Part shown: positions 40,901 to 48,977 of the stretch, piece after piece
Layout of the letters: every line of letters begins with the position of its first letter
How positions within the stretch are numbered: the stretch's first letter is position 1
Source of the DNA: Tritrichomonas musculus
Taxonomy: Eukaryota; Parabasalia; Tritrichomonadida; Tritrichomonadidae
Length of the DNA stretch: 64,000 nucleotides
NCBI GenBank assembly: GCA_039105265.1
Contig: JAPFFF010000001.1
Span: 4,898,001-4,962,000, forward strand
Direction of reading: 5' to 3'
The notes under the pieces: model-generated
The model's database searches: none
Told to the model about the DNA's origin: nothing
The model's input: the letters and a program-made list of their open reading frames with translations, nothing else
Made by a program: the position numbers and the translations under genes

Positions 40901-43597
40901 TCCAATTGCATGGTCAGTGTCGCCTTCGTTTGAGTTTTTGATGTCACTTCTGCTTGCATTTTCAGTGCTGCTTCCAATTGAGTCTTTATTTTCACTTCCG
41001 CTTGCATTTTCAGCGTTGCTTCCAATTGAGTCTTTATTTTCACTTCCGCTTGCATTTTCAGTGCTGCTTTCGTTTGAGTTTTTAATGTCACTTTCACTTG
41101 ATTCTTTGTTGTAATTTCCACTTGAATTTTCGAATTCATTTTCACTTAAGCTTCTGTTTTTATTTGAGTTTGATGATGAGTTTTCCTCAAGTTCTGACAG
41201 ATGACGTTGTTGCTGTTCATTTTCGAATTCCATGTTAATTTTATACTTCTTTGAAAGCTCAGATCTCGAAGAACCTGAATGTGACTCATGCTTTTCATTA
41301 TCATCCTTATTGAGCATTCCGTTAGCAAAAGATTGCATCATATCTCCAAGTTTTCCATCATTTCCACCTTCTTTATTTATCTCAGCAGTTCCTCCATTAT
41401 CATTATCATCTTCCAATTCCTCCAAATTTTCTTCCTCTTCAATTTCAACGTCGTCATCGCGATCACCATTACTTGTGCGACTTTCGCTCACAGAATTCGA
41501 ATAGTCAGACACGTTTCCATTATTATTCTCGACAACTTTTTGAGTCAAATTTTCCCTTAAAGCAGGACTTCCACCCATTTTGTATATGTAATCAGTCACG
41601 CTTATTCTTGCGTCTTTAGGGTTCCTTGTTATTTGGTACAAGTGGTCGTAATCCAGGTTATATTCCTCGGCCATTTTCCTCAACACATTCGCATTAGCGC
41701 TCGAATTAGAAGCGGAAGCGTCGTGAAAAACTTGACGAATTTTCTCTTGCATGTCATTTCTTTGTATTTGCATTTGAGTTTTCCTTTTCAATGTTTGATT
41801 CAACGTTTTTTCTTTATGTTGTTGAAGATTCTCGATTCGCTTAATTTGGTCGAAGTAATCTTTTTCTTTTTTTCTACATTTAGCTTCGTAACGACGTCTT
41901 TCTTGAAGGACGGCGTAAGCCTTTTGTTCGCTATTAATTCTACTTTCGATGCTTTTAAATTCACGCTCGTTGTTCATTCTCTTCTGATTTTCAAGGTAAC
42001 GGTCTTCATTCAATTTCATGATACGATCACTTTCCTTTCTTTTTTCATCGAGCATTTTTTTATAATTTCTATCTTTTTCGGCCAACCGTTTTGCCATGTC
42101 AGTTTCATTATGCAAAGCTCTATTTTGACGTTCAATCAAATCTCTTTGTTTTTCAAGTAAATTTTCTGTCACTTTTTGGTCTTTTTCAATCACTTTTTGA
42201 TTGAGTTTTTCACGTTCAATTTCTCTCATTTTTTGGAATTCTTGTTGTCTTTCAAATTTTTGAATATTTTTCTGTTCAGTTTCTTCCAATTTCTTCTGAC
42301 GGTTTAATTGAAATTGTTTCAATGTTTCTTCGGCTTTCAATTCTTTCAATTCGGTTTTCTTTTTTAAATCATTCAAAATTTTTTTCTTGTTGGCAACAAC
42401 TCTTTTGATTGCGGCGATTCTTTTTTTGTTTTCTTCTTCTCTTTTCTTCTTGAGCAGTTCTTGTTCTTGCTCAACCGCTTCTAATCTTCTTTTGTTTCTT
42501 TCATCTTGAATTCTCTGTTTTTCTTCCATTTTCATCAGTTTGTCGTTGTTCATTTTGTTGATCATTTCTTGCGTCTTCATTGCTCTTTCTTGTCTTTTCT
42601 TCTCTTCTTCAATTGCAGCTTTTCGACGCTCTTTCTCTTGCAATAAAAGATTCTCTCGATATTGCTTCTCTTCTTCTTGTTCTTTCAATCTTCTTTCCCT
42701 TTCTTTTTTAATTTGTTCTTTTTGTTCAATTTCAAGTTTTTTCTGCTTTTCTTGCATCTCTTTTCTTTCTTTATGACGGGTTTGCCGCATTTTTTCTTCA
42801 TATTCGCGCTGCTTCTGTAATTCATACTCAGCTAGTTGGTCCATCTTTTCTTGCTGATGTTGCTGTATGAGAGATTGAATAATTAATTGTTCGATCTCTT
42901 TTCGATTTCGATCTTCGGCTCGATTTAAACGTTCTTCTTCGATAGAGTAGTATGACATTCCACCTGGGGCTTCGCGTGAATTGGATGGTACTGTATTTGG
43001 TCTTTTGGCATCTTTTTTGAGAGATTCACTTTCTTGATTAATTTGATTAATTAAATTGTCAACTTGATCACATAAACGAGTTCGAACATAAGAACGAAAT
43101 TCAGAATTGTGCGTATATGTGTTTATGTCTGACTCAGTGGGATATTCTAAATCTGAAAAAGAAATACCAAGTTTCTCAGCAGCAGCAATAACATATGGAT
43201 CTTTTGTATCAATTTGGGGTGGTTGCCTTGATTGAACAGTCTGTGTAGCACTCATTGTTGAAGGCCTATTCATTGATAAAATATTTGCGGATCTTCCACG
43301 CGAAATTGGTTGACTCTGAGATAGTTTTGGTTGTACAATAGTTGGATTTTTTTTGCTCGAATTGGAATTAATGACATTGCTCGATTTTTGAGATGACGAC
43401 GAAGATATTCTTTGATTATTTTGATATAATTCTTGATTTCCCTCCCTATTTAAAAAATTTTCATCAAAATTTGAGCCTGTATTGTTAGTTGGTATTGAAA
43501 TATTTTCAGGTTGTGATAAAAAAATCTGATCTTCTTCTTTAACCTCGCTAGTGTTAGGTCTTTGATCTGAATATATGCATTGATTTGGATCGAACAT
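37901..43597 (-). CDS. giant coiled-coil protein with Glu/Arg octapeptide arrays
   Basis: 1898 residues from an ATG. Residues 1-130 are Ser/Asn-rich. A short folded piece follows (DPYVIAAAEKLGISFSDLEY, then FRSYVRTRLCDQVDNL). Residues about 210-660 are one long Glu/Lys/Arg/Gln coiled coil. Next are acidic and Ser-rich parts with ENASGSENKDSIGS repeats, a basic block (RKRRIKVKRRRVARPG), and two arrays of EREQREKE-type octapeptides expected to form single alpha-helices. Each array is followed by a near-identical spacer containing SSEQDSG and EFHQRADALFGT, so a block of array plus spacer was duplicated. The acidic C-terminus ends DEFDKWVDEAENES. The likely role is structural (cytoskeleton or flagellar root) by composition only. 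The stretch encoding residues near 40380-40760 is more GC-rich than the rest. Confidence 0.8.
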   Translation of the reverse strand: MFDPNQCIYSDQRPNTSEVKEEDQIFLSQPENISIPTNNTGSNFDENFLNREGNQELYQNNQRISSSSSQKSSNVINSNSSKKNPTIVQPKLSQSQPISRGRSANILSMNRPSTMSATQTVQSRQPPQIDTKDPYVIAAAEKLGISFSDLEYPTESDINTYTHNSEFRSYVRTRLCDQVDNLINQINQESESLKKDAKRPNTVPSNSREAPGGMSYYSIEEERLNRAEDRNRKEIEQLIIQSLIQQHQQEKMDQLAEYELQKQREYEEKMRQTRHKERKEMQEKQKKLEIEQKEQIKKERERRLKEQEEEKQYRENLLLQEKERRKAAIEEEKKRQERAMKTQEMINKMNNDKLMKMEEKQRIQDERNKRRLEAVEQEQELLKKKREEENKKRIAAIKRVVANKKKILNDLKKKTELKELKAEETLKQFQLNRQKKLEETEQKNIQKFERQQEFQKMREIEREKLNQKVIEKDQKVTENLLEKQRDLIERQNRALHNETDMAKRLAEKDRNYKKMLDEKRKESDRIMKLNEDRYLENQKRMNNEREFKSIESRINSEQKAYAVLQERRRYEAKCRKKEKDYFDQIKRIENLQQHKEKTLNQTLKRKTQMQIQRNDMQEKIRQVFHDASASNSSANANVLRKMAEEYNLDYDHLYQITRNPKDARISVTDYIYKMGGSPALRENLTQKVVENNNGNVSDYSNSVSESRTSNGDRDDDVEIEEEENLEELEDDNDNGGTAEINKEGGNDGKLGDMMQSFANGMLNKDDNEKHESHSGSSRSELSKKYKINMEFENEQQQRHLSELEENSSSNSNKNRSLSENEFENSSGNYNKESSESDIKNSNESSTENASGSENKDSIGSNAENASGSENKDSIGSSTENASRSDIKNSNEGDTDHAIGSENKDSIGSNVGNASGSDIGNTSGSNNEESSEVAGMIDSDSKERSTMNAGIFPTEQLNTLLGQPKSVEKGRSSRSSSSAKNSRQASEADDKNASESSQKSSAPNSESSESSPSRKRRIKVKRRRVARPGSQQQSSEASFAGESEKSGSSSSQERKRRMHSSSAKHSATYSSGSFLDVDSQSSQNKQSIENNEELELREREDRESEEREREEKEQRKKEEREREEKEQREREEREQREKEEREREEKEEREREEREQREREEREQREKEEREREEKEEREREEREQREREEREQREKEEREREEKEEREREEREQREREEREQREKEEREREEKEEREREEKEEREREEKEQREREEKEQRKKEEREREEKEEREREEKEQREREQREREEREKREREQKEKEKEEQREREQREQREREEQEQREREQREREEQEQREREQREREEKEKEKEEQREREQREREEKKQKEKEEQRERELREREEQERRENEEREIEENEKEDSEINLSDEDPSSEQDSGQLPGEFHQRADALFGTLSDKKDELDEDSNSNSSSNAEKEEREKEEREQREKEEREQREREEREQREREEREQREREEREQREKEEREQREKEEQEQREKEEQEQREREEREQREREEREQREREEREQREKEEREQREREEREQREREEREQREREEREQREKEEREQREKEEQEQREREEREQREREEREQREREEREQREKEEQEQREKEEREQREKEEREQREKEEREQREKEEQEQREKEEREQREKEEQEQREKEEQEQREKEEQEQREKEEQEQREREQREIEENEKENSEINSGDDRSSEQDSGKLAGEFHQRADALFGTSFDKNNEHDEEADDNSSSKEENEAGMRVDDSDDINESNYNSNSGRIFDQTSINAEHRLSSDDKDDSQEENENAGSEIGNQSNENESSDNSSINFGDEKSDSNELFEKTLLDGDDDNDKDSSDNKYSDDSEKEKSSVQESESDEFDKWVDEAENES
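38490..39237. repeat. about 31 copies of a 24-bp in-frame repeat
   Basis: On the plus strand the unit reads TTCTCTTTCACGTTGTTC with T/C and C/G variants at fixed positions. It encodes EREQRE(K/R)E on the minus strand. Copies are nearly identical, so the array is young or homogenised. Because the unit lacks stops in every frame, all six frames are open here. Confidence 0.95.
39430..40310. repeat. second, more diverged Glu/Arg repeat array
   Basis: The same coding sense as the first array but with mixed units (EREEKEE, REQREKEE, EKEEQRER). A higher-order block of about 120 bases, containing ACGTTGCTCCCTTTCTTC twice, recurs several times between about 39930 and 40220. It is separated from the first array by the EFHQRADALFGT spacer. 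Confidence 0.9.
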
Positions 43598-43864
43598 CGT
43601 ATTTGATTAGGCAGAATAGTTGAAATAGATGAAATGCAATTTAAAAATATCAAAAAACGCTTTTTTGTTGCTACTAATCTAGCTTATTTTCATGAATTTA
43701 TAATATAAATAATTTAATAAATGCATATTACATTTAATTTTATTAGAATTTCTTGGTATATTTATTTTTATTTCAAAGATAAAAGGATAAATATTGCTTA
43801 AGTTTTATATTTAAAAAAGTGGTATCGTACTATTTAAAAAAAATCAAACAAAATTTTCGTATAA

Positions 43865-45271
43865 ATGAAAATAAAATCAATACTCCTTACATCTTCTGGA
43901 TTAAAAAATATTATTAATAATGTCAGCAATGAATCAAGCGATTTTTGCTTCTTTTTCGGTAAACATGAGCTCCGAATGAATAGCATTTATGCCGAGTTTA
44001 TTTCACCAACCGTTTCTCGTCTTCATCAAACTGATCCTACAATTAATTCAATTCATTATAACAGTGTTTTAAATAATGATTCTAATATATCATGTGACGA
44101 ACTCTTTAATCAAGAAACAATGTCTCTCCTTCTGAAAATAGCAACCGGATTTCCAATTGATGTTAATGAAGAGCAAAGTTTTAAAATGCAATTAATTTCG
44201 ATCATGATCAATAATGAAGAATTATTTGATAAAATAAATGAGCTTTATCCATTCTATATCAATGAGTCAAACGTTGATTTTTATTTACAACATCTGCAGA
44301 TTATGCATAATTATTTAGGCACTTCTCCTTATTTTAATTATTCAGAAATTATTGACTTTATTTCAAGTCATTTTTATTCAATCGATGAAAGCAAGCTTTT
44401 AAAACTTCCAAAATCTGTCCTTCATTCGATTATTTCGAATAACAATTTTAAAGTTGAAAATGAAGATTCACTCCTTAATTTTATTAATCGAGTTTTTTCA
44501 AATAACAATAAATCAAAAAATAAAAAAGAAGAAAATGAAAATATCAGTATTATCGAATTTTATGAAGAGGTTGAGTTTTCATATTTAAGTCGGACCAAAT
44601 TCCAAGAATTCTTGAAATACTTTGAATTTAATGATATGACAAAAAAAATATGGAGTAAATTGTGCAAATGTTTCTTTAAAAACATGGATTTGATAAACGA
44701 CGAGACAAAAGAAAAACGCTATTTATATAATTGTCGCTGGTATCAATTTGATGGTAGATCAGAGAATTGTTTTAAAGGAATTATACATCATTTAACAGAA
44801 GAAAATGGTGGAAATGTTGATTCAAAAGGTATTGTTAAGGTGACATCATCGTCAATTTATAATGAACACTTTCCGAAAATAGTTGTTGATTTTAATGATA
44901 ACCAGCATTTCTATGAATCATTAGATAAACAGTATTCTTGGGTCAAATTTAATTTTCAAGATAAAAAAGTTAAGCCAACTCATTATTCTATTAAATCTAG
45001 GAACGCTGGAAAAGGAAGTCGTCATCTTAAAAATTGGGTAATTGAAGGTTCAAATACGAATTATGATAATGATTGGTTGATTCTTGATACTCGAAATGAC
45101 GTAACAGCACTTGATGGGAAAAATTCAACTCAAACTTTTGAAATTCAAAGAGAGTTAAAGCAAAATGATTCCTTCAGATATCTTCGAATTCGGCAAACTG
45201 GAGTTAATACTAGTAATGACCACTATTTAACACTATCTGCTCTTGAATTTTTCGGTTCAGTTTATTTCTAA
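43865..45271 (+). CDS. BTB/BACK-like protein with C-terminal discoidin (F5/8 type C) domain
   Basis: 468 residues from an ATG. The N-terminal 120 residues carry a divergent BTB-like fold (SSDFCFFFGKHELRMNSIYA, FISPTVSRLHQTDP). Helical BACK-like repeats follow to about 275, including SKLLKLPKSVLHSIISNNNF and the conserved ENEDSLLNFI. The discoidin domain is at about 300-465: KVTSSSIYNEHFPKIVVDF, WVKFNFQDKKVKPTHYSIKS, SRHLKNWVIEGSN, DALDGKN-like and FRYLRIRQTG. There is no signal peptide, so it is presumably intracellular. Such fusions are numerous in Tritrichomonas/Trichomonas and may be ligand-binding ubiquitin-ligase adaptors (inference). It is the intact relative of the pseudogene at 5425-6531. 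Confidence 0.88.
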   Translation: MKIKSILLTSSGLKNIINNVSNESSDFCFFFGKHELRMNSIYAEFISPTVSRLHQTDPTINSIHYNSVLNNDSNISCDELFNQETMSLLLKIATGFPIDVNEEQSFKMQLISIMINNEELFDKINELYPFYINESNVDFYLQHLQIMHNYLGTSPYFNYSEIIDFISSHFYSIDESKLLKLPKSVLHSIISNNNFKVENEDSLLNFINRVFSNNNKSKNKKEENENISIIEFYEEVEFSYLSRTKFQEFLKYFEFNDMTKKIWSKLCKCFFKNMDLINDETKEKRYLYNCRWYQFDGRSENCFKGIIHHLTEENGGNVDSKGIVKVTSSSIYNEHFPKIVVDFNDNQHFYESLDKQYSWVKFNFQDKKVKPTHYSIKSRNAGKGSRHLKNWVIEGSNTNYDNDWLILDTRNDVTALDGKNSTQTFEIQRELKQNDSFRYLRIRQTGVNTSNDHYLTLSALEFFGSVYF

Positions 45272-45991
45272 TATAAATAATAAAATTATATTCTAAAATT
45301 AATAATTTATTGAGAAAAAACCTATGAATAATTAAAATTTTTATGTGATTTATTCAATTGAACGATATTTTATGCGTTGTTGGTAAAGAACCAAATTTAA
45401 TGTACATTAAATATATTTAATTCTGTTCATATAATTAACAGTTCTGCTGAAACTGTTGCCTTTGCAATTGCTTATCACACTCCTCTTATCCAAATGTGAA
45501 TGAAGAATATGCTTAACTAATTTTCGATTTTCAAATAAACTTTTGATTTATTAAATATGATTATCTAATATTAATATTTGTGATTTAAAGTATCTTTTTC
45601 GAGATGAGGGTATGTATTAATAATGACTATCATCGGTATCTAATAATTTAATATTGTCAGTAATATATTTGAGTACTAATATTAGTACTCATTTTCGGAA
45701 AGTTTATTTTATATAAAGTTCTTAAATTCAATGAATTGAAAAAACTTTTTAATTCATCAATGCCAATTTGTCTCATTTTATATTCATATCGCATATATTA
45801 ATATTATACATGAATTTAATAAACAGTTGTTAAACAATCAAATAAAAATATTGAGAGGAGATAAGTATACTATCAATTCACATTATTTTCACTCTTGAAT
45901 TTTCAAAATACAAGGTCAATATAACGATGCTCATTGACAATTAATTTTTTATCTTTTCAATTGATCTTTGAAATTTTTGTTTCACTATTTA
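45272..45991. other. spacer, no gene seen
   Basis: 720 AT-rich bases between the discoidin gene and the Tc1-type element. Nothing recognised. Confidence 0.5.
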
Positions 45992-46733
45992 TAGTGTTCC
46001 TAAAAAATATTGATAAGAAATGAATTCAATAGTTAATCGTCGTTAACAAAAGTTATTTTATTTTTAAAATTTTTAATTTAAAAAGTTAAATTTCTTATCA
46101 ATATTTTTTCGGCAATTGAAAAAGTTGATTTTTTATTAAAAATTAAAATTAAAATCATACTTGATTGCCTTGCACTTCGAGGCATTGTTTCAATTTCTTT
46201 GGAAAAGAATCAATCAAAGAATTGTTTGTTGCTAAACTTAGATTATTCCATATAAAGAATAAAATTTGTGTTCAGGAAACATTTGCCATTTCAGCTCCAG
46301 GGATTTCAGGAAACATTATTGCTTTAACGCATATGAAATACTTGATTTCATTTGTTAATATTTGTGGTCGGCAAGGTTGTGTTTTTTCTGGTCTCCCTTC
46401 ATCAATCTATTTAGCTACTGCTTTGACGCAATTTAACGAAATACTTAATGCATCAGCTGTTTTGCTTTTATTAAAATTGTGCGATTGCAGAACCACTTGC
46501 GATTAAATTATAGCGTTCGTTTGTATTTTTTGGTAAAGAAAACAAATAAATAAAAGGTCAAAAGATTGACCAACAATTGATTCATAAATTCATGAATAGG
46601 TCATTAAATTTGAATGAATTTGAAAGAACTTTTAAAATTCTCTCAAATTATTTTTAAATAAATTTTCTCAATTTTTTCAATGAAACATGAAAATTTCTCT
46701 CAAATTTCTTATCAATATTTTTTAGGACCACTA
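45992..46733 (-). mobile_element. internally deleted Tc1-type element abutting the next gene
   Basis: Terminal inverted repeats of 30 bp (45992-46021 and 46704-46733) beginning TAGTGTTCCTAAAAAATATT match with one mismatch, and a TA flanks each side. A third inverted copy of the repeat lies inside near 46090-46115, so one end is rearranged. On the minus strand, 46165-46506 carries pieces of a Tc1-like transposase. The DNA-binding part is FNKSKTADALSISLNCVKA followed by a GRPEKTQP linker. The C-terminus is NNSLIDSFPKKLKQCLEVQG. The catalytic middle is deleted and stops are present, so it is non-autonomous. Its right end is 13 bases before the ATG of the next gene. Confidence 0.85.
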
Positions 46734-46746
46734 TAAGTATAATCCA

Positions 46747-48258
46747 ATGACAGATCCAATCTCCATTGCACAACTTAATTCAGAACATTCAACTCTTACG
46801 TTTCTCCTTTGGGGTGTTTATGGAAAACTTTTCAACCGTCGACTAAAGGTCAACCATTCATTAACTGATGGAACATTTTGCACTGATATTGATGATAAAG
46901 AAATTACTGAGGAAATGACAAGAAAGCTCCATCAGGCTATTTCAGATATTTTAAATAGCGATATCCCTATTGAATTGATTGAAGTACCAAGAGAAGAATT
47001 AATTAAGCGTTTTACTGAGCTCAAATTTAAAGATAAAATAGGACTTTTGAAAGCTTGGCAAGATGAAAACATTCCATGCATTAGGTGCGGCGAATTTCTT
47101 GATTATACATTAAAAAAAATGACAACAAACAAAGAAAGACTAAAAATTTTCGAAATTAGACCTTATGATCGTGGATTGGTCATTCGTTTCCCATTGATTT
47201 CAGACCCTCATAAAATCCCAGAATGGAAAGATCCAAAAGTTCTTCACCATATGTTTGATGAATATGCTCAATGGGCGCATTTATTGAACGTTGATTACGT
47301 TGCAAAATTGAACAAGAGAATTTATCAACGAAGGATCGATGATGTTAAGTGGGTTGCCGAAGGACTCCATTCAAAGAAACTCACTCTCATGGCCGATAAA
47401 CTTACAGAAAATTTTGCAAATAAAAAGGTTATTACTATTGCAGGACCATCATCATCAAACAAAACGACATTTGCATTGCGCCTTCAAATTTCTCTTAGAG
47501 TTAATGGATACGAATCTCTCGTGATTGGAATGGATGATTTCTATAAAGATCGTGCTGATATACCAGTAGGACCAAATGGCGAACAAGACTTCGAAGTTAT
47601 TACAGCATTAAATATCCCATTACTTTCTCAAAGAGTCAAAGCTCTCTTAAATGGTGAATCTGTTCCAGCAAGGCGATTTGATTTTGTTAAAGGAGTTGGA
47701 TATGATAATGAAAAGGAGCAACTTCACTTACATAAAAATCAATTCCTTATCATTGAAGGTATTCACGGACTCAACCCTGATTTATTGGAAGGACTTGGTA
47801 GAGAAAATGTTACTCCTATTTATGTTTCAGCATTAACACCTGTCAACATTGATTCAAACCATAGATTTTCAACTAGTGATTTACGATTGATCAGAAGAAT
47901 GATTCGTGATTATCGATATAGAGGATATAGTCCACGCAGCACACTCAGAAGATGGCCATCTGTACGAAAAGGTGAAGTTAAAAATATTTTCCCTTATCAA
48001 GAAAACGCAGAAATGTTCTTCAACTCTTCCCTTGTTTATGAACTTCCTGTCTTAATGATTTTTGGAAAGGGACTTTTATCAGAAGCAACAATTCCAGAAA
48101 AAGGAGAAGATCCAAATACACCAGAATCTCAACTCATTTCCAGTGAGGCCAGAAGACTCCTTGGCTTGATTAACTTCTTCTACCCTGTTTCAGTTGAAGT
48201 AGTTCCCCATATTTCACTGATTAGAGAATTTGTTGGAGGCTCGGACTTTCAATATTAA
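46747..48258 (+). CDS. uridine kinase/phosphoribulokinase-family protein with N-terminal ThrRS-like domains
   Basis: 503 residues from an ATG. Residues about 1-200 resemble the TGS/second additional domain of threonyl-tRNA synthetase (DIDDKEITEEMTRKLHQAIS, the 'HHMFDEYAQWAHL' region). The kinase domain begins near 225 with ITIAGPSSSNKTTFALRLQI (P-loop GPSSSNKT). It continues with VIGMDDFYKDR, the uridine-kinase 'DDFY' signature, DFEVITALNIPLL, and FLIIEGIHGLNPDL. The reaction expected is ATP-dependent phosphorylation of uridine/cytidine, useful in a parasite relying on pyrimidine salvage. Bacteria and anaerobic protists share this fused arrangement. Its promoter is crowded by a transposon that ends 13 bases from the ATG. 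Confidence 0.88.
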   Translation: MTDPISIAQLNSEHSTLTFLLWGVYGKLFNRRLKVNHSLTDGTFCTDIDDKEITEEMTRKLHQAISDILNSDIPIELIEVPREELIKRFTELKFKDKIGLLKAWQDENIPCIRCGEFLDYTLKKMTTNKERLKIFEIRPYDRGLVIRFPLISDPHKIPEWKDPKVLHHMFDEYAQWAHLLNVDYVAKLNKRIYQRRIDDVKWVAEGLHSKKLTLMADKLTENFANKKVITIAGPSSSNKTTFALRLQISLRVNGYESLVIGMDDFYKDRADIPVGPNGEQDFEVITALNIPLLSQRVKALLNGESVPARRFDFVKGVGYDNEKEQLHLHKNQFLIIEGIHGLNPDLLEGLGRENVTPIYVSALTPVNIDSNHRFSTSDLRLIRRMIRDYRYRGYSPRSTLRRWPSVRKGEVKNIFPYQENAEMFFNSSLVYELPVLMIFGKGLLSEATIPEKGEDPNTPESQLISSEARRLLGLINFFYPVSVEVVPHISLIREFVGGSDFQY

Positions 48259-48497
48259 ATAAAAAGTCACTATAATAATATTTTATTTTATAATAATATA
48301 TGAAGCTTTTTAATGTTTTTTATTTTATTTATAGTATCGTCAGTTTGGGGAAGAGCGTAGTTTTGAATGAGAACACATAACTTTTGTAAAATTAAAGTTT
48401 TATGAATTGAATTTGAAATAATCGTTTTTATTCTTATTTGTGCATATTTCTCGATGAATAAACCAATTTTTGATCATAATCTTTTAAAAATATTATT
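48259..48497. other. 3' flank of the kinase gene
   Basis: AT-rich, nothing recognised. Confidence 0.5.
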
Positions 48498-48737
48498 TTA
48501 ATTATATACTCTATATAAATAAATGGGAAAATCAAAAATATACCTAAATATGCTTAAAATACCTGAACCCAAAAAAAGATATTGATATAATAATGACATA
48601 TCAATCAATATTATTGGCTGATTGGATGTTGAAATATTCTTTTTCTTATAGAAAAATGAATTTTTTACTTTGCCTACAATTTCATCTAGAGTGTCATAAT
48701 TGTTCGCCTGTAAATTTACATCGATTTGATATTCCAT
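48498..48737 (-). CDS. possible small protein, weakly supported
   Basis: 79 codons from an ATG. The C-terminal half is hydrophobic (LLYQYLFLGSGILSIFRYIF), as in a membrane-anchored small protein, but AT-rich DNA gives such sequences by chance. It directly follows an old decayed frame (48751-48975) on the same strand and may be derived from its 3' flank. No family is recognised. Confidence 0.25.
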   Translation of the reverse strand: MEYQIDVNLQANNYDTLDEIVGKVKNSFFYKKKNISTSNQPIILIDMSLLYQYLFLGSGILSIFRYIFDFPIYLYRVYN

Positions 48738-48750
48738 CTTGGAATTCGAG

Positions 48751-48975
48751 TTAGTAGGTTACAAACCCCCATTTCCAGAGGATATGACTGTCAGTAATTT
48801 GATTGTGTTCAGTAATTTTAACGAGATTTGTATTTGAGAACCAACTATCGATTTGTTTATCGAGTGTCTCTAATTCACCCCATGAGTTGATTGGATAATC
48901 TGGAAAAAAATATTGTTCTTCATCAGGCCATTATTCATCGTCAAACATTAAAATATAGTGAAGTGAAATTACTGC
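48751..48975 (-). pseudogene. downstream part of an old frame split by the pogo element
   Basis: The minus strand reads protein-like sequence (PDYPINSWGELETLDKQIDS, LVKITEHNQITDSHILWKWG) up to a stop. Its upstream edge is exactly the TA target of the pogo element, and the reading frame resumes on the other side at 51258. It is interrupted in its own right, so it was probably dead or died afterwards. The family is unknown. Confidence 0.5.
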
Positions 48976-48977
48976 TA

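Noticed and set aside
46165-46506. Plus-strand 113-codon frame
   Set aside because: It lies antisense to recognisable Tc1 transposase pieces inside the deleted element and starts at a non-ATG codon.
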